Shown here: positions 57,119 to 64,000 of the stretch, one piece after another | Numbering within the stretch: position 1 is the first letter of the stretch | Layout: each line of letters begins with the position of its first letter | NCBI RefSeq assembly: GCF_012726235.1 | Contig: NZ_JAASAH010000018.1 | Location: 62,001 to 126,000 of the forward strand | DNA from: Streptomyces sp. HNM0574 | GTDB lineage: Bacteria; Actinomycetota; Actinomycetes; Streptomycetales; Streptomycetaceae | Length of the DNA stretch: 64,000 bases | Direction of reading: 5' to 3' | Notes under the pieces: model-generated | Databases searched by the model: none | What the model saw: the letters and a program-made list of their open reading frames with translations, nothing else | Told to the model about the DNA's origin: nothing | Program-made: the position numbers and the translations under genes

Positions 57119-57424
57119 TCAGGTCAGGTCGAAGCGGCCGTCGCGGGCGCCGTGCACGAAGGCGTTCCACTCCCCCGGGGCGAAGATCACGGCGGGGACG
57201 TCGGGCGTCCCCGCGTTCCGCATCGCGATCCAGCCCTCGACGAAGGCGATCTCGACGTCTCCCCTGCCCTGGCTGCCGGACTGCCAGCGGGCGCCGCTGA
57301 GGTCGAGGTCGGGCCGCGGCGCCGGCGTCCGCACCGCGGTGCCCGTCGCTGCGCTTCCGGTCGCTGCCGTACTGGTCACGGGCGTGCCGGTCACTGCCGT
57401 GCTCGTGATGGTGCGGTCGGCCAC
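57119..57424 (-). CDS. DUF397 protein with a low-complexity N-terminus, orphan
   Basis: 101 residues from GTG 57424 behind GGGAGGAG. The C-terminal 55 residues are a DUF397 domain (GARWQSGSQGRGDVEIAFVEG, then DVPAVIFAPGEWNAFVHGARDGRFDL). The first 40 residues are a Thr/Ala/Val repeat (TSTAVTGTPVTSTAATGSAATGTAV in sequence), made by an approximate 21-base DNA repeat and unlike the short N-termini of most family members. DUF397 proteins normally sit beside a helix-turn-helix gene whose product they antagonise. No such partner adjoins it here. Confidence 0.85.
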   Translation of the reverse strand: MADRTITSTAVTGTPVTSTAATGSAATGTAVRTPAPRPDLDLSGARWQSGSQGRGDVEIAFVEGWIAMRNAGTPDVPAVIFAPGEWNAFVHGARDGRFDLT

Positions 57425-57560
57425 GTGCGTGCTCCTCCCGGTGGGCGTGACGGCGGCCAGCGTAACCACCCGGAGCGGTCCGGGGACAGGCCGCGTACGG
57501 GACTGTCCGGAGCGCTCCGCGCGGGCGCGCGCCCCGGGGGCCACGCGGCGCCGATTCCCG

Positions 57561-58742
57561 TCAGGACGTGGGCGGTTCGGCGCCGACGAGCCACATGGCG
57601 AAGAACTGCGAGCCGCCGCCGTACGCGTGCCCGAGCGCCCGTCGCGCGCCCTCGACCTGGTGCTCCCCCGCCTGCCCGCGCACCTGGAGCGCGGCCTCGG
57701 CGAAGCGCAGCATCCCGGAGGCGCCGATGGGGTTGGTGGAGAGCACCCCGCCCGAGGGGTTGACGGGCAGGTCGCCGTCGATCTCGGTGGCTCCGGACTC
57801 GGTGAGCTTCCAGCCCTCGCCCTCGGCGGCGAAGCCCAGGTTCTCCAGCCACATCGGCTCGTACCAGGAGAACGGGACGTACATCTCGACGGCGTCGATC
57901 TCCCGCCGGGGGTCGGTGATCCCGGCCTGGCGGTAGACGTCGGCCGCGCAGTCGCTGCCCGCGCGGGGCGAGACGGCGTCCTTCCCCGCGAAGAGTGTCG
58001 GCTCGCTCCGCATCGCCCCGCCGTGCACCCAGGCGGGCGGGCGCGGGGCGCGCCGGGCGCCGTCGCGGCCCGTGAGGACCATGGCGCAGGCGCCGTCGGA
58101 GGAGGGGCAGGTCTCGGAGTAGCGGACCGGGTCCCACAGCATCGGCGAGGAGCGCACCTTCTCCAGCGTGATGTCGTGCTCGTGGACGTGCGCGTAGGGG
58201 TTCTTCAGCGCGTTCCTGCGGTCCTTGTAGGCGACGAGGGAGCCGACGGTGTCCGGTGCCCCGGTGCGCCGCATGTACGCGCGCACGTGCGGCGCGAAGA
58301 AGCCGCCGGCGCCGGCGAGCAGCGGCTGCTGGAAGGGGACGGGCAGCGACAGGCCCCACATGGCGTTGGACTCGGACTGCTTCTCGAAGGCGAGGGTGAG
58401 GACGGTGCCGTGCACCCGGGCGGCGACGAGGTTGGCCGCCACCAGCGCGGTGGAGCCGCCGACGGAGCCCGCGGTGTGCACGCGCAGCATGGGCTTCCCG
58501 GTGGCGCCGAGGGCGTCGGCGAGGTAGAGCTCGGGCATCATGACGCCCTCGAAGAAGTCGGGCGCCTTGCCGATCACGACGGCGTCGACGTCGGCCCAGT
58601 CGAGCCCCGCGTCGTCGAGCGCCCGCCGGGCCGCCTCGCGGACGAGTCCGGCGAGGGAGACGTCCCGGCGGGCCGAGGCGTGCTGCGTCTGGCCGATCCC
58701 GACGACGGCCACGGGCTCCTTGTGCGTGGTGCTGCCGCTCAT
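57561..58742 (-). CDS. Thiolase-fold protein, lipid-transfer/Ltp type, no nucleophilic Cys
   Basis: 393 residues from ATG 58742. The thiolase fold is clear (VAVVGIGQTQHASARR, VNPSGGVLSTNPIGASG, ALGHAYGGGSQFFAMW). At the site of the nucleophilic Cys the sequence is TAGSVGGSTAL, with Ser or Gly instead of Cys. In the second motif His is replaced by Asn (STNPIG). A normal thiolase reaction is therefore unlikely. Relatives work as aldolases in steroid side-chain cleavage (Ltp2 with a DUF35 partner). It is the last of a minus-strand series with a second thiolase-fold protein, a DUF35 protein and probably the crotonase. Confidence 0.85.
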   Translation of the reverse strand: MSGSTTHKEPVAVVGIGQTQHASARRDVSLAGLVREAARRALDDAGLDWADVDAVVIGKAPDFFEGVMMPELYLADALGATGKPMLRVHTAGSVGGSTALVAANLVAARVHGTVLTLAFEKQSESNAMWGLSLPVPFQQPLLAGAGGFFAPHVRAYMRRTGAPDTVGSLVAYKDRRNALKNPYAHVHEHDITLEKVRSSPMLWDPVRYSETCPSSDGACAMVLTGRDGARRAPRPPAWVHGGAMRSEPTLFAGKDAVSPRAGSDCAADVYRQAGITDPRREIDAVEMYVPFSWYEPMWLENLGFAAEGEGWKLTESGATEIDGDLPVNPSGGVLSTNPIGASGMLRFAEAALQVRGQAGEHQVEGARRALGHAYGGGSQFFAMWLVGAEPPTS

Positions 58743-59803
58743 TCCGCCTCTCCCCCTTCGAGGACCGCGACGAGGTTCTGCTGGAGGCACGGCCCCGAGG
58801 TGGCGTGTGCCAGTGCGCGCCGGGACTCGCCCCGGTGGATGCGGGCCGCGGCCTCGCCGATGCGGATGAGCCCGGCGGCCATCATCGGGTTCGCGCCGAG
58901 GGCGCCGCCGGACGGGTTGACGGTCACGTCCGGCTGTCCGTCCAGCCGGAGGGCCTTGCGCAGGACGAGTTCCTGGGCGCTGAACGGGGCGTGCAACTCG
59001 GCGGTGTCCACGGGCCGTTCGAAGGCTCCGGCGCGTTCGGCGGCGAGCCGGGCGGAGGGCGAGTCGGTGAGGTCGCGGACGCCGAGGCCGTGCGCCTCGA
59101 TGCGGTGGTCCATGCCCGTGATCACGGCGGGCCGCTCGCAGAGCCGGCCGGCGACGTCCCCGGCGGCGAGGATCACGGCGGCCGCGCCGTCGCCGACGGG
59201 CGGGCAGTCGGCCGCCCGGAGCGGTGCCACGACGTAGTCCTCGGAGGCCGGCGCGGCGCTCCGCTGCGCGTACGGGTTGGCCCCGGCGTCCCGGTGGCTG
59301 CGGGAGGCGACGCCGGCGAACGCGGCCTCGTCCGCCTCGCCGGTGTCCATCAGGGCCCGGGCCTGGAGGGCGGCGAGGGAGACGGAGTCGGGCCAGAGCG
59401 GCGCCGTGTAGTACGGGTCGAGCTGGCGGGTGAGGACGTCGCGGAGCTCGCCGGGCGAGGACTTGCCGTAGGAGTAGACGAGTGCCGTGTCGGCCTCGCC
59501 GGTGAGGATCTTGACCCAGGCCTCGTACAGCGCCCAGGCCCCGTCCATCTCGACGTGCGACTCGGAGACGGGGGGCCAGGCGCCGACGCCGTCGAGGGTC
59601 ATGGTGAAGGAGAAGGCGCGGCCGGCGAGATAGTCGCAGGAGCCCGAGCAGGTGAAGTCGATCTCGCCGGTGGTGAGTTGTGTGCGCTCGAGGACCTCGC
59701 GGAGGACGGGCATGAGCATCTCGACCTCCGAGAGCTCGTCCGCCGCCCGCACGTGCCGGGTCTGGGCGAAGGCCACGACGGACACCTCGCGTGCGGGCCG
59801 CAT
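58739..59803 (-). CDS. Thiolase-like protein, second subunit, no nucleophilic Cys
   Basis: 354 residues from ATG 59803 behind GGAGGTG. The fold is again thiolase-like (VSVVAFAQTRHVRAADE, VNPSGGALGANPMMAAG, ALAHATSGPCLQQNLVAVLEG). The Cys position reads SHVEMDGAWAL, with Glu in place of Cys, the sequence typical of Ltp-like partners. A C-terminal Cys in SGPCLQQN is kept. Its stop overlaps the next gene's start (ATGA) and its ATG overlaps the DUF35 stop by one base, so the three proteins are made in equal amounts and probably form one complex. Confidence 0.85.
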   Translation of the reverse strand: MRPAREVSVVAFAQTRHVRAADELSEVEMLMPVLREVLERTQLTTGEIDFTCSGSCDYLAGRAFSFTMTLDGVGAWPPVSESHVEMDGAWALYEAWVKILTGEADTALVYSYGKSSPGELRDVLTRQLDPYYTAPLWPDSVSLAALQARALMDTGEADEAAFAGVASRSHRDAGANPYAQRSAAPASEDYVVAPLRAADCPPVGDGAAAVILAAGDVAGRLCERPAVITGMDHRIEAHGLGVRDLTDSPSARLAAERAGAFERPVDTAELHAPFSAQELVLRKALRLDGQPDVTVNPSGGALGANPMMAAGLIRIGEAAARIHRGESRRALAHATSGPCLQQNLVAVLEGGEAE

Positions 59804-60771
59804 CACAGCACCTCCTTGTAGTCGTCCCAGTCGGCGTCGGGTTCGCCGGTGGGGCGGTAGTGGTCGGGGAAGCGGCCGTCCTCGGTCCACACGGGTTCGA
59901 CGCGCAGCCCCATCCGCACCTGTTCGTAGGGGATTCCGGCGACGCGGCCGTGCAGCGCGAGCCCGGCGCCGTCGAGGGCGATGTGGGCGTAGACGTAGGG
60001 GACTTCGATGTCCAGGTTCTTCGCCTTGATGTTGACGACGCAGAAGGTGGTCACCGTGCCCCTGGGCCCGCACTCGACGCGCTCGCCGGTGGGGACGCCG
60101 CAGGTGGGGCAGGCGCCGCGGGGCGGTACGTAGACCTTGCGGCACTCGGGGCAGCGTTCGCCGACGATCCGGCGCTCGGCGAGGGCGTGGATGTACCGGG
60201 TCTGGGCGCGGCCGGGGGTGTAGGTGTAGTCGAGCCGCGCGGGGGCGACGATCCCGGTGACGGGGTCGGTGAACTCGCCGCTGTGCGCGCGGGGTCCGGC
60301 GTCCGGGGGGCCTTCCGCGTCCGCCGGTTCGAAGCAGGCGATGTCGGTGATGGCGCCCTGCCGCTCCCCGGCCCAGCGGACGCGGACCCGCATGCCGGTG
60401 CGCACGGCCTCGGGGCCCGGTGCGTCGAGGGCGTGCAGGAGCGCGGTGTCGGCGCCGTCGAGGCGGACGAGGACCCAGGCGAAGGGGGTGTCCAGGGGCT
60501 GTCCGGCGCGGGGCCGCGGGTTCCAGGCCCAGGTGGTGACGGTGCCGGTGGGAGCGACCTCGACGAGTTCGCTCAGCTCCTCGGCGGTGTCCGGGTCGTA
60601 CTCGGCGGGCGGCACGAGCACCCGGCCCGACGTGCCGCGCACGCCCAGGACGGTGCGCTCGCGCAGGCCGGTGAGGAAGGCGCTCTGGACGGACCCGAGG
60701 GAGCGGGTGAAGGGGAACTCGACGACCAGGGGTGCGCTGAGGGTCTCCGGCGGGGAGGCGTGCGACGTCAT
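59803..60771 (-). CDS. Tandem DUF35/OB-fold protein with one zinc ribbon
   Basis: 322 residues, GGAGATC upstream. Two OB-type halves: the first (about 60-150, TGTVTTWAWNPRP, FAWVLVRLDGADTALLHAL) has no zinc ribbon, the second has CPECRKVYVPPRGACPTC (about 206-223) and then GTVTTFCVVNIKAKN, VPYVYAHIALDGAGLALHGRV. DUF35 proteins bridge thiolase-fold partners, as in Ltp2-ChsH2, PhlACB and the archaeal thiolase/HMG-CoA synthase complex, and shuttle CoA substrates. It is therefore predicted to hold the two thiolase-like proteins encoded directly behind it. Confidence 0.87.
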   Translation of the reverse strand: MTSHASPPETLSAPLVVEFPFTRSLGSVQSAFLTGLRERTVLGVRGTSGRVLVPPAEYDPDTAEELSELVEVAPTGTVTTWAWNPRPRAGQPLDTPFAWVLVRLDGADTALLHALDAPGPEAVRTGMRVRVRWAGERQGAITDIACFEPADAEGPPDAGPRAHSGEFTDPVTGIVAPARLDYTYTPGRAQTRYIHALAERRIVGERCPECRKVYVPPRGACPTCGVPTGERVECGPRGTVTTFCVVNIKAKNLDIEVPYVYAHIALDGAGLALHGRVAGIPYEQVRMGLRVEPVWTEDGRFPDHYRPTGEPDADWDDYKEVL

Positions 60772-60813
60772 CTCGGGGATCTCCGTTTCTGGCCGGGTGC
60801 CGGGGCGGGCGCG

Positions 60814-61614
60814 TCAGGCGCGGCGGTAGACCGGGGGGCGTTTCTCGGCGAAGGCGCGGGCGCCCTCCTTGGCGTCCGCGGTGCCGAACACGGGCCAGCC
60901 GCGCTCCAGTTCGGAGGCGAGCGCGTCCTCCTCGGTCATCCCGGCGGTCTCGTAGACGGACGCCTTGACGGCCTCGACGGCCAGTGGGGCGCAGGCGTTG
61001 ACGCGCTCGGCGATCTCCAGGGCGCGCTCCAGCGCGGCGCCCTCGGGGACGACGTGCCCGACGAGTCCGATCCGCGCGGCCTCCTCGGCGCTGTAGGGGC
61101 GTCCGGTGAGGAGCATCTCCAGGGCGTGGGTGCGCGGGATCTGGCGCGGGAGCCGGACGGTCGAGCCGCCGATGGGGAAGAGTCCGCGGCGTACCTCGAA
61201 GAGTCCGAAGGTGGCGGTCTCGGCGGCGACGCGGATGTCGGTGCCCTGGAGGATCTCGGTGCCGCCGGCCACGCAGTGGCCCTCGACGGCCGCGATGACG
61301 GGCTTGCGCGGGCGGTGGTGCCGGAGCATCGCCTTCCAGTGCAGGTCGGGGTCGGCCTTGAGGCGGTCGCGGTACTGCTCGCCGGCCATGCCGTCCCCGG
61401 CGAGGGCCTTGAGGTCCATGCCCGCGCAGAACACTCCGCCGGAGCCGGTGAGGACGACGGAGCGGACGGCGTCGTCCTCGTCGGCCTCCTCCCAGGCGTC
61501 GTGGAGTCCGACGAGCATGGGGAGCGACAACGCGTTCTTGGCCTCCGGACGGTCGAGGGTGAGGACGAGGGTCGCGCCCTCGCGCCGTGTCGTCAGGTGT
61601 TCCGTACCGCCCAT
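60814..61614 (-). CDS. Enoyl-CoA hydratase/isomerase (crotonase family)
   Basis: 266 residues from ATG 61614 with AAGGA upstream. LDRPEAKNALSLPML, GSGGVFCAGMDLKAL (oxyanion hole), AAVEGHCVAGGTEILQGTDIRVAAETATFGLFEVRRGLFPIGG (second oxyanion hole and substrate Glu positions, shown in parts) and EARGAFAEKR-type end ARAFAEKRPP are crotonase hallmarks. It hydrates or isomerises an enoyl-CoA. It lies 42 bases before the DUF35 gene and is divergent from an acyl-CoA synthetase, so it is a step between activation and cleavage of a CoA-bound acid. Confidence 0.9.
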   Translation of the reverse strand: MGGTEHLTTRREGATLVLTLDRPEAKNALSLPMLVGLHDAWEEADEDDAVRSVVLTGSGGVFCAGMDLKALAGDGMAGEQYRDRLKADPDLHWKAMLRHHRPRKPVIAAVEGHCVAGGTEILQGTDIRVAAETATFGLFEVRRGLFPIGGSTVRLPRQIPRTHALEMLLTGRPYSAEEAARIGLVGHVVPEGAALERALEIAERVNACAPLAVEAVKASVYETAGMTEEDALASELERGWPVFGTADAKEGARAFAEKRPPVYRRA

Positions 61615-61688
61615 GGGGTGTCCTTCCGGTACGCGCGGCTCCAGACCTGGAACAGGTTGCAGTAGCGCCGTCGGTACTTCAAGAGCTT

Positions 61689-61705
61689 TCTGACAGGCAG
61701 TCAGA
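61689..61705. promoter_or_regulatory. Palindrome in the crotonase/acyl-CoA synthetase divergent region
   Basis: TCTGAC-AGGCA-GTCAGA has perfect six-base arms, flanked by T-rich stretches (TTTCTGAC and CAGATTTTTC), a contrast to the GC-rich surroundings. It lies 74 bases upstream of the crotonase start and 142 upstream of the synthetase start. A TetR-like repressor of acyl-CoA genes would be expected to bind such a site. Confidence 0.5.
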
Positions 61706-61846
61706 TTTTTCTGCCGCGGCCCTTCCCGCCTCACGCGCCTGATGCTCTGATGACGGCCAGGCGGCGTCCCGCGCCGGTCACGGGCCCGGTGCGCGCGGGC
61801 GGCGGGAGGCGCCGAGGACGCGGACACCCTGGGCTGGAGGAGAGCC

Positions 61847-63475
61847 GTGGAGTACAACCTTGCCGACCTGTTCGAGTCGGTCGCCGACACCGTCCCGGAC
61901 CGCGAGGCGCTGGTGTACGCCGACCATCCGGGCACCGGCGCCGAACGGCGCCTCACCTACCGGCAGCTGGACGCGGCGGCGAACCGGATCGCCCACCATC
62001 TCGCGGACAGCGGGGTGCGTCCGGGCGAGCACGTCGGGCTGCATCTGTACAACGGCGTCGAGTACCTCCAGACGGCGCTCGCCTGCCTGAAGATCCGCGC
62101 CGTGCCGGTGAACGTCAACTACCGCTACGTCGAGGAGGAACTGGTCTACCTCTACCGGGACGCCGACCTGGTGGGGCTCGTCTTCGACGGCGAGTTCACC
62201 GGGCGGGTCGCCGCCGCGCTGCCCCGCACCGAGCGGCTGCGGCACCTGGTACGGGTCGGCCCGGCGCCGGAAGGGGCGCCCCAACCGGCGCTCGCGCCCG
62301 TGGACTTCGCCGCCGCCGAGGCGTCCGGCTCGCCGGAGCGGGGCTTCCCGCGCCGCTCCGGGGACGACCAGATCATCATCTACACCGGCGGCACCACCGG
62401 CATGCCCAAGGGCGTGATGTGGCGGGCCGAGGACATCTTCTTCTCCGGGATGGGCGGCGGCGACCCCACGGGGACGCCCGTCTCCCGGCCCGAGGAGCTG
62501 GCCGAGCGGGTCGCGGCCGGCGGTGCGGGCCTGGTGTTCTTCCCCACCCCGCCGCTGATGCACGGCACCTCGACGCTGACCGCGTTCATCGGCCTGCACT
62601 TCGGCCAGAAGCTGGTGCTGCACCGGAAGTTCGTGCCGGAGGAGGTGCTGCGCACCGTCGAGCGGGAGCGGGTCACCGCCGTCTCGCTGGTCGGCGACGC
62701 GATGCTGCGCCCGCTGACGGACGCGCTGCGCGGCCCGCTCAGGGGCACCGACTGCTCCTCGCTGCTGGCCGTCTCCAGCTCCGGCGCCGTCCTCTCCGAG
62801 ACCGTACGGGCCGGCTTCGCCGAGCTCGTGCCGCACGCGATGCTGATCAACAACTTCGGCTCCTCGGAGTCCGGCTTCAACGGCACCGCGACCGCCGACT
62901 CCGGCCCCGAGAAGGGCTTCCGCATCCAGGTCAACTCCGGTACGGCGGTGGTCGATCCGGCCACCCGGCGCCCGGTGGAACCGGGCGGCACGGGCCGGGT
63001 CGCGCTGCGCGGGCACGTCCCGCTGGGCTACTACAACGACCCGCAGAAGACGGCCGAGACCTTCTTCGAGGCGGACGGGGCCCGCTGGGTGCTGCTGGGC
63101 GACATGGCGACGGTCGGCGAGGACGGTGTCGTCACCGTGCTCGGGCGCGGCTCGCAGTGCATCAACACCGGCGGCGAGAAGGTCTTCCCCGAGGAGGTCG
63201 AGCAGGCGCTCAAGGCGCACCCCGATATCTACGACGCGCTGGTCGCCGGGGTGTCCGACCCCCGCTGGGGCTCGCGGGTCACGGCCGTCGTCCAGCCCAG
63301 GCCGGGCGCGGCGCCGCTGACGGAGGACGCCGTGCGCGCGCACTGCCGCGGGCGGCTGGCCGGGTACAAGGTGCCGCGCACGGTGGTGCTCAGCGACCAC
63401 ATCCAGCGCTCCCCCAGCGGCAAGGCCGACTACCGCTGGGCGAAGGCCGTCGCGGAGCGCGGCTCCGGTGCCTGA
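61847..63475 (+). CDS. Acyl-CoA synthetase (AMP-forming)
   Basis: 542 residues, GTG start. The AMP-binding signature IIYTGGTTGMPKGVMW, the NNFGSSESGFN acyl-adenylate region, LGDMATVGEDG (hinge with Asp), NTGGEKVFPEEVE and the C-terminal PSGKADYRWAKA with the catalytic Lys are all present. It activates a carboxylic acid as acyl-CoA via acyl-AMP. It is divergent from the crotonase gene and followed, with an eight-base overlap, by a reductase gene. Together they suggest the start of a degradation route for a branched, cyclic or steroid-like acid. Confidence 0.92.
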   Translation: MEYNLADLFESVADTVPDREALVYADHPGTGAERRLTYRQLDAAANRIAHHLADSGVRPGEHVGLHLYNGVEYLQTALACLKIRAVPVNVNYRYVEEELVYLYRDADLVGLVFDGEFTGRVAAALPRTERLRHLVRVGPAPEGAPQPALAPVDFAAAEASGSPERGFPRRSGDDQIIIYTGGTTGMPKGVMWRAEDIFFSGMGGGDPTGTPVSRPEELAERVAAGGAGLVFFPTPPLMHGTSTLTAFIGLHFGQKLVLHRKFVPEEVLRTVERERVTAVSLVGDAMLRPLTDALRGPLRGTDCSSLLAVSSSGAVLSETVRAGFAELVPHAMLINNFGSSESGFNGTATADSGPEKGFRIQVNSGTAVVDPATRRPVEPGGTGRVALRGHVPLGYYNDPQKTAETFFEADGARWVLLGDMATVGEDGVVTVLGRGSQCINTGGEKVFPEEVEQALKAHPDIYDALVAGVSDPRWGSRVTAVVQPRPGAAPLTEDAVRAHCRGRLAGYKVPRTVVLSDHIQRSPSGKADYRWAKAVAERGSGA

Positions 63476-64000
63476 CGGTCCCGCGGGCGGGGCGCGGCCG
63501 CTGCCCGCGCCGCCCGACCCGTTCGCCCCCGCCCGGCTCGGACCGCTGACGCTGCGGAACCGGCTGCTGAAGGCCGCGACCTTCGAGGGACGCACCCCGG
63601 AGGGGCTGGTCACGGACGAACTCGTCGCCTTCCACCGGGACATCGCCGCGGGCGGCGCCGCGCTGACCACCGTCGCGTACTGCGCCGTCGCGCCGGAGGG
63701 CCGCACCGAGCGGCGGCAGATCGTGATGCGGCCCGAGGCGGCGCCGGGGCTGCGGGAGCTGGCCCGGGCCGTGCACGGCGAGGGCGCGGCCGTCGCGGCG
63801 CAGCTCGGGCACGCGGGCCCGGTGGCCGACGCGCGCTCCAACCGGGCGCAGGCGCTCTCCGCCTCGCGCCGGCTGTCGCCGCTCAGCGGGCGGTTCGCGC
63901 GGGCGGCGACCGAGGACGACTTGGCGCGCGTCGTACGGGGGCACGCGGACGCGGCGGAGCTGGCCGCCGAGTGCGGATTCGACGCGGTGGAGCTGCACTT
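63468..64000 (+). CDS. NADH:flavin oxidoreductase, Old Yellow Enzyme family (5' part)
   Basis: 177 residues are visible, cut by the window end. The start GTG 63468 lies eight bases inside the previous gene. PFAPARLGPLTLRNRLLKAATFEG, then YCAVAPEGRTERRQIVM and VAAQLGHAGPVAD are the first strands of the FMN-binding TIM barrel; FDAVELHF is the beginning of the motif that continues with the substrate-binding region. It probably reduces an activated alkene such as a 2-enoyl or dienoyl compound made in this pathway. Confidence 0.85.
   Translation, partial: MPDGPAGGARPLPAPPDPFAPARLGPLTLRNRLLKAATFEGRTPEGLVTDELVAFHRDIAAGGAALTTVAYCAVAPEGRTERRQIVMRPEAAPGLRELARAVHGEGAAVAAQLGHAGPVADARSNRAQALSASRRLSPLSGRFARAATEDDLARVVRGHADAAELAAECGFDAVELH

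Noticed and set aside
57561-59803. Two ordinary acetyl-CoA acetyltransferases (thiolases)
   Set aside because: Both lack the nucleophilic Cys and the His of the second motif; only the fold is thiolase-like.

Overview
The window is high-GC chromosomal DNA of a Streptomyces or a very close actinomycete. The grounds are strong G/C bias at third codon positions, frequent GTG starts, GGAGG-type ribosome binding sites, many ATGA/GTGA start-stop overlaps, and typical lineage genes: a conservon (cvnABCD), an LPFR-type small protein, a DUF397 protein, a SpoIIE-type PP2C phosphatase and an NsdA-like TPR regulator. I see no tRNA, rRNA, CRISPR array, insertion sequence or prophage gene; it reads as ordinary chromosome with a strong catabolic and regulatory flavour.

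Layout. 1-5.5 kb: 3' end of a sensor kinase, two small proteins, a ClpC-type AAA+ unfoldase, a Cys-cluster protein and a long-form GAPDH. 5.5-10.4 kb: CGNR regulator divergent from an epoxide hydrolase, an SGNH esterase, a membrane protein plus winged-helix regulator, and two small envelope proteins. 10.7-13.9 kb: aromatic-type aldehyde dehydrogenase, then an alpha/beta hydrolase divergent from its probable TetR repressor. 13.9-17.1 kb: three translationally coupled genes (Gfo/Idh dehydrogenase, DUF993 protein, TIM-barrel isomerase). 17.2-20.4 kb: DUF899 protein, orphan histidine kinase, proline iminopeptidase. 20.4-24.9 kb: aromatic-acid transporter and pobA facing a tandem IclR regulator. 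25-29.4 kb: EAL-CBS-GGDEF protein and glpF-glpK. 29.4-33.8 kb: cvnABCD. 34-41.8 kb: a three-gene SMC/KITE/kleisin-like operon. 42-49 kb: small secreted protein, alpha/beta hydrolase, 5-oxoprolinase-GNAT pair, HEAT-repeat protein. 49.3-57.4 kb: PAS-PP2C phosphatase, NsdA-like regulator, aminoglycoside phosphotransferase-fold protein, PGRP amidase, SseB-like and DUF397 proteins. 57.5-64 kb: an acyl-CoA catabolic cluster (two thiolase-fold proteins, a DUF35 OB-fold protein, crotonase, acyl-CoA synthetase, Old-Yellow-Enzyme reductase cut by the window end).

How genes work together. The strongest regulatory observation is an identical 20-base operator core, inside the same promoter layout and orientation, in front of the aldehyde dehydrogenase (10.6 kb) and pobA (23.1 kb). 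It suggests that the tandem IclR protein next to pobA controls both, so that an aromatic aldehyde is oxidised to 4-hydroxybenzoate, which is imported by the AAHS transporter or made internally and then hydroxylated to protocatechuate. Ring-cleavage genes are not in the window.

The least explained system is the minus-strand operon at 34.4-41.8 kb. Its order (kleisin-like, KITE-like, SMC-like ATPase) matches MukBEF/MksBEF/JetABC condensins, but no JetD/MksG nuclease is adjacent and the ATPase carries an unusual Walker B (LDNP). The 57.5-61.6 kb cluster is the second: both thiolase-fold proteins lack the nucleophilic Cys and sit with a DUF35 partner, pointing to an Ltp2-like aldolase or another non-thiolytic complex rather than a normal thiolase.
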